Of a DNA stretch of 64,000 nt, positions 34,140-43,572 are shown in pieces. Positions within the stretch are counted from its first letter, which is position 1. Each line of letters begins with the position of its first letter. The notes under the pieces are model-generated. The model was not told the origin of the DNA. It ran no database searches and saw only the letters and a program-made list of their open reading frames with translations. The DNA is taken from positions 248,001-312,000 of the forward strand of contig NZ_JAUSYN010000002.1 of the NCBI RefSeq assembly GCF_030816915.1, given 5' to 3'. This DNA is from Streptomyces sp. B3I8. Lineage in GTDB: Bacteria > Actinomycetota > Actinomycetes > Streptomycetales > Streptomycetaceae. Made by a program: the position numbers and the translations under genes.

Positions 34140-35585
34140 TCAGCTCCTGACGCGCGGTGCGAGGGAGGCGAGTTCGCGCAGTATGTCCTCGACGCGCTGC
34201 TTGGCGTCCCCGAACAGCATCGAGGTGTTGTCGCGGTGGAAGAGCGGGTTCGGTACGCCGGCGTATCCCGAGGCCATCGACCGCTTGAAGACGACGACCT
34301 GGTCGGCCGCCCACACGTGCAGCACCGGCATGCCGGCGATGGGGCTGGCCGGGTCTTCGGCGGCCGCCGGGTTGACGGTGTCGTTGGCGCCGATGACGAG
34401 CACGACGGAGGTTCCGGTGAAGTCGCCGTTGATCTCGTCGAGTTCGAGGACGATGTCGTAGGGCACCTTGGCCTCGGCCAGCAGGACGTTCATGTGGCCG
34501 GGCAGCCGGCCCGCGACCGGGTGGATGGCGAAGCGGACCTCGGTGCCGCGCGAGCGGAGCCGGCGGGTCAGCTCGGCGACGCCGTGCTGGGCCTGGGCGA
34601 CGGCCATGCCGTAGCCGGGCGCGATGATCACCGAGTCGGCGTCCGCCAGCAGTTCGGCGGTGGCGGCGGCGTCGGTCTCACGGTGTTCGCCGAGGTCCGC
34701 GGCCGCGGCCGCGGACGCCTCGATGCCGAAGCCCCCGGCGATGACGGAGAGGAAGGAGCGGTTCATCGCCTTGCACATAACATAGGACAGATAGGCACCC
34801 GAGGAGCCGACCAGCGCACCCGTGATGATCAGCAGGTCGTTCTCGAGCAGGAACCCGGACGCGGCGGCGGCCCAGCCGGAGTAGCTGTTCAGCATAGAGA
34901 CCACGACCGGCATGTCCCCGCCGCCGATGGACGCGACCAGGTGCAGCCCCAGGGCCAGCGCGACGACGGTGACGAGCACCAGCAGCCACAGCGCCGGGCT
35001 GATCACGAACCACACCGTCAGCACCGCGAAGACGCCGAGGGCTCCGAGGTTGATGGCGTTCTTGCCCGGCAGCACCAGCGGACTGGACCTGATCCGCGCC
35101 GACAGCTTGAGGAAGGCGACGACCGAACCGGTGAACGTCACGGCGCCGATGAAGACGCCGATGAACACCTCGGCGGAGTGGATCCCGGCGAGGTCGCGCA
35201 TCCTGAGCGACAGCGCCTCGGTGCCGCTGGGGTCGTGCTCGACGTCGAAGTAGCCGTTCCAGCCGACCAGTACGGCCGCGAGCCCGACGAAGGAGTGCAG
35301 CAGCGCGATCAGTTCGGGCATCCCGGTCATCTCGACCACGCGGGCACGGTGGAGCCCGATCCCACTGCCGACGGCCATCGCGGCGAGCAGCAGTACGACG
35401 TGTCCGGTGCTGAGCCCGTCGTCGATGGCGAGCACCACCGTGGCGGCCAGCGCGACGGCCATGCCGGCCATTCCGAAGAGGTTGCCGACCCTGGCGGTCT
35501 GGTGCCTGGACAGTCCGGCCAGTGCCAGGATGAAGAGCAGGGCGGCGACGATGTACGCCGCGGACGCGGCGGTTGCGACGGACAC
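34140..35585 (-). CDS. pntB: Re/Si-specific NAD(P)(+) transhydrogenase, beta subunit
   Basis: 481 residues. Residues 1-265 form about nine membrane segments of the proton channel part ([54 protein letters not shown]). Residues 300-481 are the NADP(H)-binding domain [63 protein letters not shown] and [19 protein letters not shown], all strongly conserved. It couples hydride transfer from NADH to NADP+ to proton entry, supplying NADPH. It lies 3 bp downstream of the alpha subunit gene. Confidence 0.95.
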   Translation of the reverse strand: MSVATAASAAYIVAALLFILALAGLSRHQTARVGNLFGMAGMAVALAATVVLAIDDGLSTGHVVLLLAAMAVGSGIGLHRARVVEMTGMPELIALLHSFVGLAAVLVGWNGYFDVEHDPSGTEALSLRMRDLAGIHSAEVFIGVFIGAVTFTGSVVAFLKLSARIRSSPLVLPGKNAINLGALGVFAVLTVWFVISPALWLLVLVTVVALALGLHLVASIGGGDMPVVVSMLNSYSGWAAAASGFLLENDLLIITGALVGSSGAYLSYVMCKAMNRSFLSVIAGGFGIEASAAAAADLGEHRETDAAATAELLADADSVIIAPGYGMAVAQAQHGVAELTRRLRSRGTEVRFAIHPVAGRLPGHMNVLLAEAKVPYDIVLELDEINGDFTGTSVVLVIGANDTVNPAAAEDPASPIAGMPVLHVWAADQVVVFKRSMASGYAGVPNPLFHRDNTSMLFGDAKQRVEDILRELASLAPRVRS

Positions 35586-35588
35586 GGG

Positions 35589-37151
35589 TCAGCCTCTCGT
35601 GAACATGGCGAGCATGCGGCGGGTCACCGCGAAGCCACCGAAGATGTTGATCGACGCCAGCAGGACCGCGGCGGCCGACAGGACAGTGACCACGGTGTCG
35701 CCGTGACCGAGCTGGAGCAGTGCCCCGACGACGATGATTCCGCTGATCGCGTTGGTCACCGACATCAGCGGGGTGTGCAGCGCGTGATGCACGTGCCCGA
35801 TCACGTAGTAGCCGATCACGATCGCCAGCGCGAACACCGTCAGGTGGCCGAGCAGTGCGGACGGCGCGAACCCGGCGAGCAGGAACAGCAGTACGGCGCC
35901 GGTCCCGACCGGGGCCACGCGCCGCGTCAGTTCCTGCCGCGGCGTCGGTGGCGCCTTCGCCTCGGCGGTCGCGGCAGGCGCGGCGGCCGCCCTCGGCGCC
36001 GCCGCGGGGGCCGCCGAGACCTGTACCGGCGGTGGCGGCCACAACAGGTCGGTGCCACTGTCCAGGGCGCGCGTCACGGTGATCGAGCGGATCACGACGT
36101 CGTCGAGGTCCAGGACCAGCCGGCCGTCCTTGCCCGGGGTCATCAGCGTGAGCAGGTTGACCAGGTTGGTGCCGTAGAGCTGCGAGGCCTGCGCCGGCAG
36201 CCGGCCGGCGAGGTCGGTGTAGCCGATGATCGTGACACCGTTGGCGGTGGTCACGACCTGGCCGGCGACGGTGCCCTCGACGTTCCCGCCGTTGGCGGCG
36301 GCCATGTCGACGATCACCGAGCCGGGCTTCATCGACGCGACCATCTCCGCGGTGACGAGCCGGGGCGCGGGACGCCCCGGGATCAGCGCGGTGGTCACGA
36401 CGATGTCGACGTCCGCGGCCTGCTCCGCGTAGAGCTTCGCCTCCAGTGCCTGGTAGTCCGCGGCCATCTCGGTCGCGTAGCCGGTGCCGGCTCCGGAGTC
36501 GGTGGAGGGTGCCTGGACCGGGAGGTACTCCCCGCCCAGCGACCGCACCTGGTCGGCCACTTCCGGGCGCGGATCGGTCGCCCGGACGATCGCGCCCAGG
36601 GAGCCGGCCACCCCGATCGCGGCCAGTCCCGCGACGCCGGCGCCGGCCACGAGGACCTTGGCGGGCGGGACCTTGCCCGCCGCGGTGACCTGTCCGGTGA
36701 AGAACCGTCCGAAGACGTGGGCGGCTTCCATCACCGCCCGGTAGCCCGCGATGTTGGCCATGCTGGAGAGGACGTCCAGCGACTGCGCCCGGGAGATCCG
36801 CGGGACGGCGTCCATCGCCAGTGCGGTGACCGGCAGCGTGGCGAGGTGGTCGACGAGCGCCCCGTCCAGCCGCGGCGAGAGCATCGCGATCAGCGTCGCG
36901 CCCGTCCTGAGCCGTGAGAGCTGTTCCTTCGAGGGGGCGTTGACGCCGAGCACGATGTCGCCGAGTGTTCCGGCGTCCTGGATCGTGGCTCCCGCCTCGG
37001 CGTAGGCCGCGTCCGCGAACCCCGACCGCTCTCCGGCCCCGGGAGCGACGACCACCTCGTAGCCGAGTTTCAGCAGGCGCGCGACGGTGCCGGGCGTCGC
37101 GGCGACCCGGGTTTCGCCGGGTCGGGCCTCTCGGAGTACGCCGACAATCAC
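35589..37151 (-). CDS. pntA: NAD(P)(+) transhydrogenase, alpha subunit
   Basis: Start chosen at GTG 37151 ([20 protein letters not shown]) with AGGAGG seven bases upstream; 520 residues. Domain I binds NAD(H): [20 protein letters not shown] near residue 175 and [20 protein letters not shown]. After a Pro/Ala-rich linker (about 375-410), four membrane segments follow ([60 protein letters not shown]), so the single protein equals PntAA plus PntAB of other actinobacteria. It is the first gene of pntAB and follows the MDMPI/F420 fusion gene by 47 bp. The neighbours also use NADPH, F420 or mycothiol. Confidence 0.95.
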   Translation of the reverse strand: MIVGVLREARPGETRVAATPGTVARLLKLGYEVVVAPGAGERSGFADAAYAEAGATIQDAGTLGDIVLGVNAPSKEQLSRLRTGATLIAMLSPRLDGALVDHLATLPVTALAMDAVPRISRAQSLDVLSSMANIAGYRAVMEAAHVFGRFFTGQVTAAGKVPPAKVLVAGAGVAGLAAIGVAGSLGAIVRATDPRPEVADQVRSLGGEYLPVQAPSTDSGAGTGYATEMAADYQALEAKLYAEQAADVDIVVTTALIPGRPAPRLVTAEMVASMKPGSVIVDMAAANGGNVEGTVAGQVVTTANGVTIIGYTDLAGRLPAQASQLYGTNLVNLLTLMTPGKDGRLVLDLDDVVIRSITVTRALDSGTDLLWPPPPVQVSAAPAAAPRAAAAPAATAEAKAPPTPRQELTRRVAPVGTGAVLLFLLAGFAPSALLGHLTVFALAIVIGYYVIGHVHHALHTPLMSVTNAISGIIVVGALLQLGHGDTVVTVLSAAAVLLASINIFGGFAVTRRMLAMFTRG

Positions 37152-37198
37152 ATTTGCCTCCTGGGCACGGTAGGAACGCGGTCGAGGGACGGCCGCGG

Positions 37199-38701
37199 TC
37201 ACACGTCGGTGAGCCGGACTCCCGCGTGGGACTTGTGGCGCCGGTTCATCGAGATGGGGTTCGCGGTCAGCGCCTCCACCTGGTGGGCGTTGCGCAGCCG
37301 GCCGCCGTACACGCCGCGGACGCCCGGGATGAGGGACGCGAGGTCCTGGACCAGATCGGTCGCCTCGCGCACGTCACCGAGGACAAGGACGTCGGTGTCG
37401 ACCGACGTGACGGCGGGGTCCTCCAGCAGCACTGCGGACACGTGGTGGAACGCGGCGACGACCGTCGAGTTCGGCAGGACGCCGGCCGCCTGTTGTGCGG
37501 CGGAGCCCTCGGCCACCGGCCGGGCGAAGGCGCCCTGCGCGTCGAAGCCCAGGGGGTTCACGCAGTCCACGACGACCTTGCCGGCGAGTTCGTCCCGCAG
37601 CGACACGAGGAGTTCGCGGTGGCCGTTCCACGGTACGGCGACGATCACCAGGTCGCCGGCGGCGGCCGCCTCGGCATTGGTGGCGCCCCTGGCGGACGGG
37701 CCCGGTTCCGCGGCGGTCCCGGCGGCACGGTCGGCGGAACGGGAACCGAGGACGACCGTCAGCCCGGCGGCGGCGAATCGCCGGGCGCGGCCCCGGACCT
37801 GTGGGCCGGTGCCGCCGCGTACCGAGACGGTGGTCCCGTTGAATCTCGAGCTCATGCCCGTCTCCTGGACCGTGAAGGCGGGAGTCGCCGCGATGCGTCG
37901 TCCGAGTTCGAGGTCGCCGTCGATGCCGACCCGGTCGGACACGTCGTCGAAGGGGACCCCTCCGCCGGCCAGCCGCATGAAGAGCGACGACTCCAGACGG
38001 AGGGAGACGTCCGGATCGCGGGAGATCGCGGTGACGACCCTCGCCCGGTCAGTGACCTCGACGTACAGCGTGCGCCTGACCGGACCCGTCAGCTCGAACG
38101 CCACGAGCGAGCCCTGCGGCGCGCGGCCGCGCTTGCCGGCCACGAAGCCCAGCGCCCCGACGGCCTCATCGGGCGAGGCCTCGGCGGCCGGTCCCCCGTC
38201 GTTGCCGGGCCGGCCGACGGCGTACCGGATGTCCTGGTCGTGCATCCAGCAGTCGAAGACCCGGATCCGCATGAAGGACGCGTGTGTGCCCTGGCCCGCG
38301 GGGGTCCATGACGACGAGGCGAAGTCCTCGTCGGACATGGCCTTCAGGGCCGCGAGCCGTCCGGCGGTCGTCGTGCGGAACTGCCGGAGGAGTTCGTCCG
38401 GGCTGCAGGAGCGGTGGTGCTCGACCCATGCCTCGTTGGTCACGCCGATCGGGTTGCGCACGTGCGGGCGCTCGATGTCCGCCCCGGCGGAGGCCACCAC
38501 CTGCGCCATGCGGTCCTGTATCCCGTCCACGCCGCCCTCGAGCATCCTCTCCGTACCGAGGATGTGGGCCAGGGTGTCCTTGACGTCCCAGCCGGGGAGG
38601 ACAGAGGTCTTCCACTGATCGGCCGTCAGCTCGCCGGTGAGGGCGTCCGGTTCGGCCCGGATCGCGCGCGGCGTCTCGGTCAGGTCGTGCTTCGTCGTCA
38701 C
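37199..38701 (-). CDS. MDMPI_N (mycothiol-dependent isomerase-like) protein read through into an NADPH-F420 reductase-like protein
   Basis: GTG 38701 follows GGAGG. Residues 1-280 are a DinB/MDMPI_N protein ([58 protein letters not shown], metal His residues in LAHIL and WMHDQDIR). From residue 283 the product is like Npd[79 protein letters not shown] and [19 protein letters not shown]. There is no stop between them. An internal ATG at 37855 with AGGAG six bases before it would give the 218-residue NpdG part alone. The third Gly of the cofactor motif is Val. Either a natural fusion or loss of a stop codon. Confidence 0.75.
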   Translation of the reverse strand: MTTKHDLTETPRAIRAEPDALTGELTADQWKTSVLPGWDVKDTLAHILGTERMLEGGVDGIQDRMAQVVASAGADIERPHVRNPIGVTNEAWVEHHRSCSPDELLRQFRTTTAGRLAALKAMSDEDFASSSWTPAGQGTHASFMRIRVFDCWMHDQDIRYAVGRPGNDGGPAAEASPDEAVGALGFVAGKRGRAPQGSLVAFELTGPVRRTLYVEVTDRARVVTAISRDPDVSLRLESSLFMRLAGGGVPFDDVSDRVGIDGDLELGRRIAATPAFTVQETGMSSRFNGTTVSVRGGTGPQVRGRARRFAAAGLTVVLGSRSADRAAGTAAEPGPSARGATNAEAAAAGDLVIVAVPWNGHRELLVSLRDELAGKVVVDCVNPLGFDAQGAFARPVAEGSAAQQAAGVLPNSTVVAAFHHVSAVLLEDPAVTSVDTDVLVLGDVREATDLVQDLASLIPGVRGVYGGRLRNAHQVEALTANPISMNRRHKSHAGVRLTDV

Positions 38702-38744
38702 TTGAAGGCCTCCGTCCGCACGCGCTGGGGGTCCTGTCGCCGAA

Positions 38745-39360
38745 GTCGATGACCTCGCCACGGTCGAAGCTAACCCAGCCGCGTGCTTCGAGGTAGGGCC
38801 GGATCGTCGTGGTGATGTATTCCTCGTCGGCCGGGGTCTTGGGGTGCTGGAGCTCGCACAGGTGGGGGAATTCGTCCCACGCCGTCACCGCCCGCCACAG
38901 CCGGATCGCGGCATCGGCCATGGGCGGGTCCATCAGCACCGGGCCGAACGCGCAGTGCCCGCCGGGGAAGAACAGCGTCGGGACGCCGTGTCCCGAGGCG
39001 TCGAGCACGCGCTGGTGGTCGGCCTTGATCTCGTCGTTGGTGGTTTCGTCGGCGACGGCCGGGTCCACCACCGCCGGGTCGGCGCCGATGCTCTCCAGCA
39101 GGAGCCGGGCCACGACGGGGTCGTGGGGGCGTCGGCCCCGCACGTGCAGCGCCTGCCCCGCGGCCGGCAGCCACGTGTCCAGCGACTCCGGACCGGTACG
39201 GCGCACGTACGCCGCTATCCGCATCATCGACCAGCCGTAGGACCACTTACGCTCCCACAGGTGCTTCTTGCCCTCGACCCGGTTGACCTCCTCCAGGCTG
39301 AAGAAGCGCCAGTTGATCACCAGGCCGGTCTGCCGGCGCACCTCGCGCATCCACGATTCC
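38745..39360 (-). pseudogene. DsbA/Rv2466c-like thioredoxin-fold protein, N-terminus missing
   Basis: Homology begins WMREVRRQTGLVINWRFFSL and continues EEVNRVEGKKHLWERKWSYG, SGHGVPTLFFPGGHCAFGPV, AWDEFPHLCELQHPKTPADE. The family normally starts with a WFDPxCPWAWxTSRW-like segment containing the active Cys; that part is absent, and upstream codons are unrelated. No RBS fits the first ATG (39351). The frame also has no stop at the expected end but runs on into the next gene's region. So the gene is decayed; relatives are mycothiol-dependent and the surrounding genes are too. Confidence 0.75.
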
Positions 39361-39477
39361 GGTCGCCTCCGAAGCCAGCCTGCTGTGCACCGGGATGCAC
39401 CGCTCGCGCCGGGCCACGAAGGCGGAGACGAAGGCCAAGGAGGCACGCGGATGAACCTCGCCCCCGACGGTTCGGCC

Positions 39478-40205
39478 ATACGCGGCACCCGGCGGAACTC
39501 GCCCGCCTCGGTACGTCGCCGGACGCCATTCTGGACCGCATCCGCACCCTGCTGCGCCACGAGCGGCAGCTCACCGGGGAACTCTCGCACGAGCTGCGTA
39601 CACACTGAGCCGGATCATCGCCGAACTCGACCGGTGGCGGACCCGTCCCCGCACAGCCGACCAGACCCGCGCTTCCCGCGAGGTCATCGCGGATGCCGCC
39701 GAGTCCATGCGCACCCTCTGCGACACGCTCCTGGACGACACCCGGGGCGGCACACTCACCGCTCCGGGCTCCTCCGAGGTGCTGCCCACACTGCGCCATC
39801 CCACCGAATCCCTGGACATGCCGGGCAACGTGACGCTCACCGCCGACGGACCTCCTCTTGTGGCCGGAGTTCCGCCCGCCCTCCTCGAACGCGTCGTCAG
39901 CCCGCTCCTGGCCGACGCCTGCCGCTACGCCCGCTCCAGCGTCGCCGTCCGCGCCTGCTCCGCACCCGACGGCGTACGCGTGGAGATCACCGACGACGGA
40001 CCCCCGGTGTACCAGCCGCGTTCACCGGACAGCTCTTCGAACCCGGTCGACGCGGCGACCCCGACGACGGGCACGGCGGAGCCGGCCTGGAGCTGACGCC
40101 GGCTCGACGCCTCGCCCACTCCGCCGGCGGCGAAGTGACGCACGACCCCGGACACACCCCCGGGACACGGTTCCTGGTCAGCCTGCCTGCCGGGGGACGG
40201 CAGGC
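39478..40205 (+). pseudogene. Sensor histidine kinase remnant with two frameshifts
   Basis: Three frames together give a HAMP/HisKA/HATPase sequence. Part 1: LARLGTSPDAILDRIRTLLR, HERQLTGELSHELRT, the H-box, ending at TGA 39606-39608. Part 2 in the next frame: ESMRTLCDTLLDDTRGGTLT, LLERVVSPLLADACRYARSS and GVRVEITDDGPPV (N and G1 boxes). Part 3, after a second shift near 40015: FTGQLFEPGRRGDPDDGHGG, AGLELTPARRLAHSAGGEVT, ending in LVSLPAGGRQ. The sensor N-terminus is missing and no response regulator gene remains beside it. Confidence 0.8.
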
Positions 40206-40493
40206 CCGCTCGACGATCCCGCGTGTCACGGCATGGCGTCGGCCGGACGTCCTTGCGAGACGGCCAGACAGCCGACGAAGCCGAGAATGGCCACCGTCCA
40301 GGACAACGTGACCGGTTCCAGACCCAGGTCGAGCCGACGGGCGCCGGGTTCGTCGGTCGGGCCACCACCCTGCGCATACCTCGTGCACGCGCGACTGCGG
40401 CAGGAATCACGAGCCGTCAGCCCGACCGACATCACGGTCTGAAGGCCAGTGACTTCCCGACCCTCGGGGAAAGAAGCCCTCACCGCGGTGGCA

Positions 40494-40886
40494 TCAAGAG
40501 AGCCCCTCGTGCCGCAAAGTGAAGGCTGGTCCGCGGTGGCGGAACACCGGGAGGAATGCCGAGTTGGGCGGCAGGGTCGAAGGTTCCTCGCGTGGCGCAC
40601 TCTCGTGACTGCCGTCCCTCGCCCGTCCCGGCCGAGGACGGGGTTCTTCCGCCGCCCATTCGGTGTCCTCGTCCAGACGCAGGGCGTACATGAGTAACTG
40701 CATGCGGTTGCGCACGCCGGTCTTGGCGCGAATTCGCCGGAAGTAGGTGTCGACAGTATGCCGACTGATCTGCATGCGTTTCGCGATCGCGGAGTACGTC
40801 AGCCCGTTGGCCATATGCGCCAGCACCTGTCGTTCCCGCAGGCTGAGCGACGTCCAGGCACCATCGGTGATTTCGCCCATTCGCAT
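40494..40886 (-). CDS. LuxR-type helix-turn-helix regulator with a TTA codon
   Basis: 130 residues. The LuxR domain (about 12-70) is complete: LSLRERQVLAHMANGLTYSA, IAKRMQISRHTVDTYFRRIR, AKTGVRNRMQLLMYALRL. The remaining C-terminal 60 residues are Arg/Pro-rich and have no known pattern. There is no receiver domain, so it is a stand-alone DNA-binding protein. The Leu codon at 40695-40697 (minus strand) is TTA, which in Streptomyces requires the bldA tRNA. It lies at the left edge of the peptide cluster and is a candidate cluster activator. Between it and the histidine-kinase remnant, 40206-40493 has no recognised gene. Confidence 0.85.
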   Translation of the reverse strand: MRMGEITDGAWTSLSLRERQVLAHMANGLTYSAIAKRMQISRHTVDTYFRRIRAKTGVRNRMQLLMYALRLDEDTEWAAEEPRPRPGRARDGSHESAPREEPSTLPPNSAFLPVFRHRGPAFTLRHEGLS

Positions 40887-42429
40887 ACCGTCTTCCTGGT
40901 CGTCGAGTGAGTGTCATCGCCCTTCAACGGAGGGCGTACACACCGCGCCTCTCGCACGTAGAGGTAGGGGGACCCGAGCAGGCCGCACGAAGCGAGTCGT
41001 GCGTTCCGCGCGCTCTTCGCGAGTTGAATCCTCACAGAGAAACCGCCGGCGGGGTCTCGGCCGCCCCCTCATCAACCTGCCGGACATCAAGAGGACAAGA
41101 CACGTAACGGGAAAAGGGAACAAAGGGCCGCAGCTGTCGATGAGGCCTGCAACGGCTGAACCAACAAAGGAGACAGCTCGTCCCGGACGGCAGTGCACCG
41201 GCCCGGATCCGGCACCTTCGCCAGGAGCCCGGTCTCCGTGCGTCAGTCGTGCCGGGTGCGCCGGGTGCCGGTCGCCATCCAGCCCACCGCTCCAGTGCGC
41301 GGACCACTTCGCCGGGAGCGGGAATGTCGTACGGAGGCCTTCGACAGTGTGCCGCATCTCCTGCCTTGCGCCGCCGCGTTGAGGGAGGGCCACCTCCGCC
41401 TCAGTGCCCGGAAGGACGGTTACCCCGCGCGTGGAGGTGAGAGTCCATGGCGGGCGACGCCACGTACCGCGCGTCCGGCAGGCTGCCACTTGACGCCGGG
41501 TGCCAGTGGTGTCGAAGGCTGCTCGGATCCTCCGCTCCGGCCGGCGTCCCAGGCGGACTCCGGCACATCACCAGTGAGCGGTCGCCGCGTTCCCGGGCCG
41601 GGACGGCGACCGGCAGGAAGGGACGGAACACGGAAAACACCGCCTCCTCGGCGGTGATCCCGTCGACGCCCTCGTGGCCCACCACCGCGGGCGCTGTCTC
41701 AGTGCCAGGCCACAGGCTGCGCCCGGTTCCGGTGCGCGTCCGGCCCTGACCGTCGGGGTGCTCGGCGGACGTGGCGGGGCGGGCGCCTCCAGCGCAGTAC
41801 CGGACTTCACCCTCGGCGAGCCTTCACACGGGCTCCCGCCACCCGAGCGAATGCCGTCTCGCGCGGACGGACGAGGAGTACACGCGGCGCGGACCCAGAG
41901 GCAACCAACGACCGCGACCAGGGCGATTCGCACAACCGTCAGCGCGCCCAGCCGGCGAGAAGGGCCATCGTGAGCTCCCGTGCGCGGAACCGGCTGATGG
42001 AGATGGCGAAAATCGGCCGGCCGAGAATCGCATCGGCCGGATTCCCAGGCACATGGCGGCTGCGGCGCCATGGCGATTCCAATCGGTCACCACACGCGAC
42101 GGATGCGACCGGCTCCACACCTCCACGGAGATCGCCCTCCCCCGGAGTTGGCATCGATGCCTCGCCAACGGGGCAGGTTCAGCCCGCTCACCAGGCACGA
42201 CGCGGTTCGACGCCCACTGTGTCACGTATTCGCGTTACTTGCGCCGGCCGCACCGATGCGGATCTAATCAATCCGGTCGACTCGGTCCGGTCCATGTCGG
42301 TTTCATGCCGCATTCATCCGGCGCATGCCTCACTCCCACCAGTGCCGGACTCACCCTTCGCTCATTCCCTCACCCTCCCATTCTTCCGGAAACTTACACC
42401 CCGGGGTTTTCGTCGTGCCGCAGACTCGA
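40887..42429. other. 1.5-kb region without a recognised gene
   Basis: Open frames here on both strands are Arg/Pro/Ser-rich and lack a protein pattern or good RBS. GC content falls from about 42200 to 42430, which suggests a promoter or leader for the PLP-enzyme gene at 42430. It may hold the cluster boundary or decayed genes. A GCACGA/TCGTGC hairpin lies near 40985. Confidence 0.45.
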
Positions 42430-43572
42430 ATGTATTCCAACTCAGCCTTGTCCGAGAAACCACCGGTGCTCGAAGAGTGGTACCGGCGTCACCTCGACCG
42501 AGCGGAACGGGACATCAGTTCCAGCGGAGTGCTTCCCTATACGTACGCCGAGATGCGTCGGCTGACCGGTCTCGGTGCGACAGACCTCGACGACCTCCTG
42601 GTCGACGACAGCACCTCTCAGGGATCGCCCGAACTGCGCCAGGCCATCGCCGACCGTTATCTGTCGGGCCGGGCCGAACGGGTCATGGTCACCCATGGCT
42701 CGAGTGAGGCGATCGCCCTCACGCTGGCGACACTCTTACAGCCGGGTGACCTCGTGGTACTGCCGGACATGCTGTACCACGCACTGGTCCACTATCCCGA
42801 ACTGGCCGGCTGCCGGCTGCGCCTCCTGCCTCTGGACCACTTCACCGCTGCCGGAACCGACCCCGGGGCCATGGACCGGGCGATCCCGCCGGACACCCGG
42901 GCCGTCATCGTCAACTTCCCGCACAATCCCACCGGTACAACGCTGACTCCGGCCGCGTACCGACGGCTCATCGACCGGGTGCGGGAGGTGGGAGCGGTCC
43001 TGGTGTGGGACGCGGCGACCGCGGAGATCTCCTGGAGCGGCCCGGTCCTGCCGGACCCAGGTCTGGAACATCCGGACACCATCAGCTACGGCACGCTCTC
43101 CAAAGCCTTCGGGCTGCCGGGGCTACGGGTGGGATGGTGCACCGCCCCTCCCGAACTGATCGAGCGCAGTTTCGCCCTGCGTGACCGCAGCACCCTGTTC
43201 CTGTCCCCGATCGTGGAGACGATCGCCACGGCGGCGATGCGCTCGGCGGACGCCCTCGTCGAGCCGAGGCGGGACCGCGCTCGTGCCAACCTCGCCGTAC
43301 TGGAGCGATGGGTCGCGGAACACGAAGGGCTGGTGACCTGGAAGCCGCCGCAGGGAGGGGTCTGCTGCCTGCTGGAACTCTCCGGCGTCACGGACTCGGA
43401 GCGGTTCTGCCTCGACCTCCTGGAGCAGGACGGGACGTTGCTGGTACCCGGTACCGCGTTCGGGCGTGAGGGCACCGTCCGGCTCGGCTTCGGCGGTGGC
43501 GAGAAGGACTTCACCGACGGGCTGATGTCTCTTTCCCAGCTGCTGCGAGCCGGAGGAGGACCGCGTCGATGA
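42430..43572 (+). CDS. PLP-dependent enzyme related to capreomycidine synthase (VioD-like)
   Basis: 380 residues from ATG 42430 (GTG 42415 is an alternative). It is a fold-type I aminotransferase-like PLP enzyme. Features that recall VioD, which cyclises 3-hydroxyarginine to capreomycidine, are RDISSSGVLPYTYAEMR near residue 28, VTHGSSEAIALTLATLL, VIVNFPHNPTGTTLTP (about 163), and SYGTLSKAFGLPGLRVGW with the PLP Lys (about 224), then RDRSTLFLSPIVETIA. Its stop overlaps the A-T gene start by ATGA. A TTA codon at 42736-42738 suggests bldA control. No arginine hydroxylase (VioC) gene is nearby, so the substrate may differ; assignment to the family is firmer than to the reaction. Confidence 0.85.
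   Translation: MYSNSALSEKPPVLEEWYRRHLDRAERDISSSGVLPYTYAEMRRLTGLGATDLDDLLVDDSTSQGSPELRQAIADRYLSGRAERVMVTHGSSEAIALTLATLLQPGDLVVLPDMLYHALVHYPELAGCRLRLLPLDHFTAAGTDPGAMDRAIPPDTRAVIVNFPHNPTGTTLTPAAYRRLIDRVREVGAVLVWDAATAEISWSGPVLPDPGLEHPDTISYGTLSKAFGLPGLRVGWCTAPPELIERSFALRDRSTLFLSPIVETIATAAMRSADALVEPRRDRARANLAVLERWVAEHEGLVTWKPPQGGVCCLLELSGVTDSERFCLDLLEQDGTLLVPGTAFGREGTVRLGFGGGEKDFTDGLMSLSQLLRAGGGPRR

Noticed and set aside
34236..36917. 893-codon plus-strand open frame opposite pntAB
   Set aside because: Asp/Gly/Arg-rich antisense shadow; pntA and pntB are certain on the other strand.
40226..40600. Minus-strand frame with a hydrophobic C-terminus (LSWTVAILGFVGCLAV)
   Set aside because: Only one hydrophobic stretch, no RBS and no family; overlaps the LuxR gene's end in another frame.
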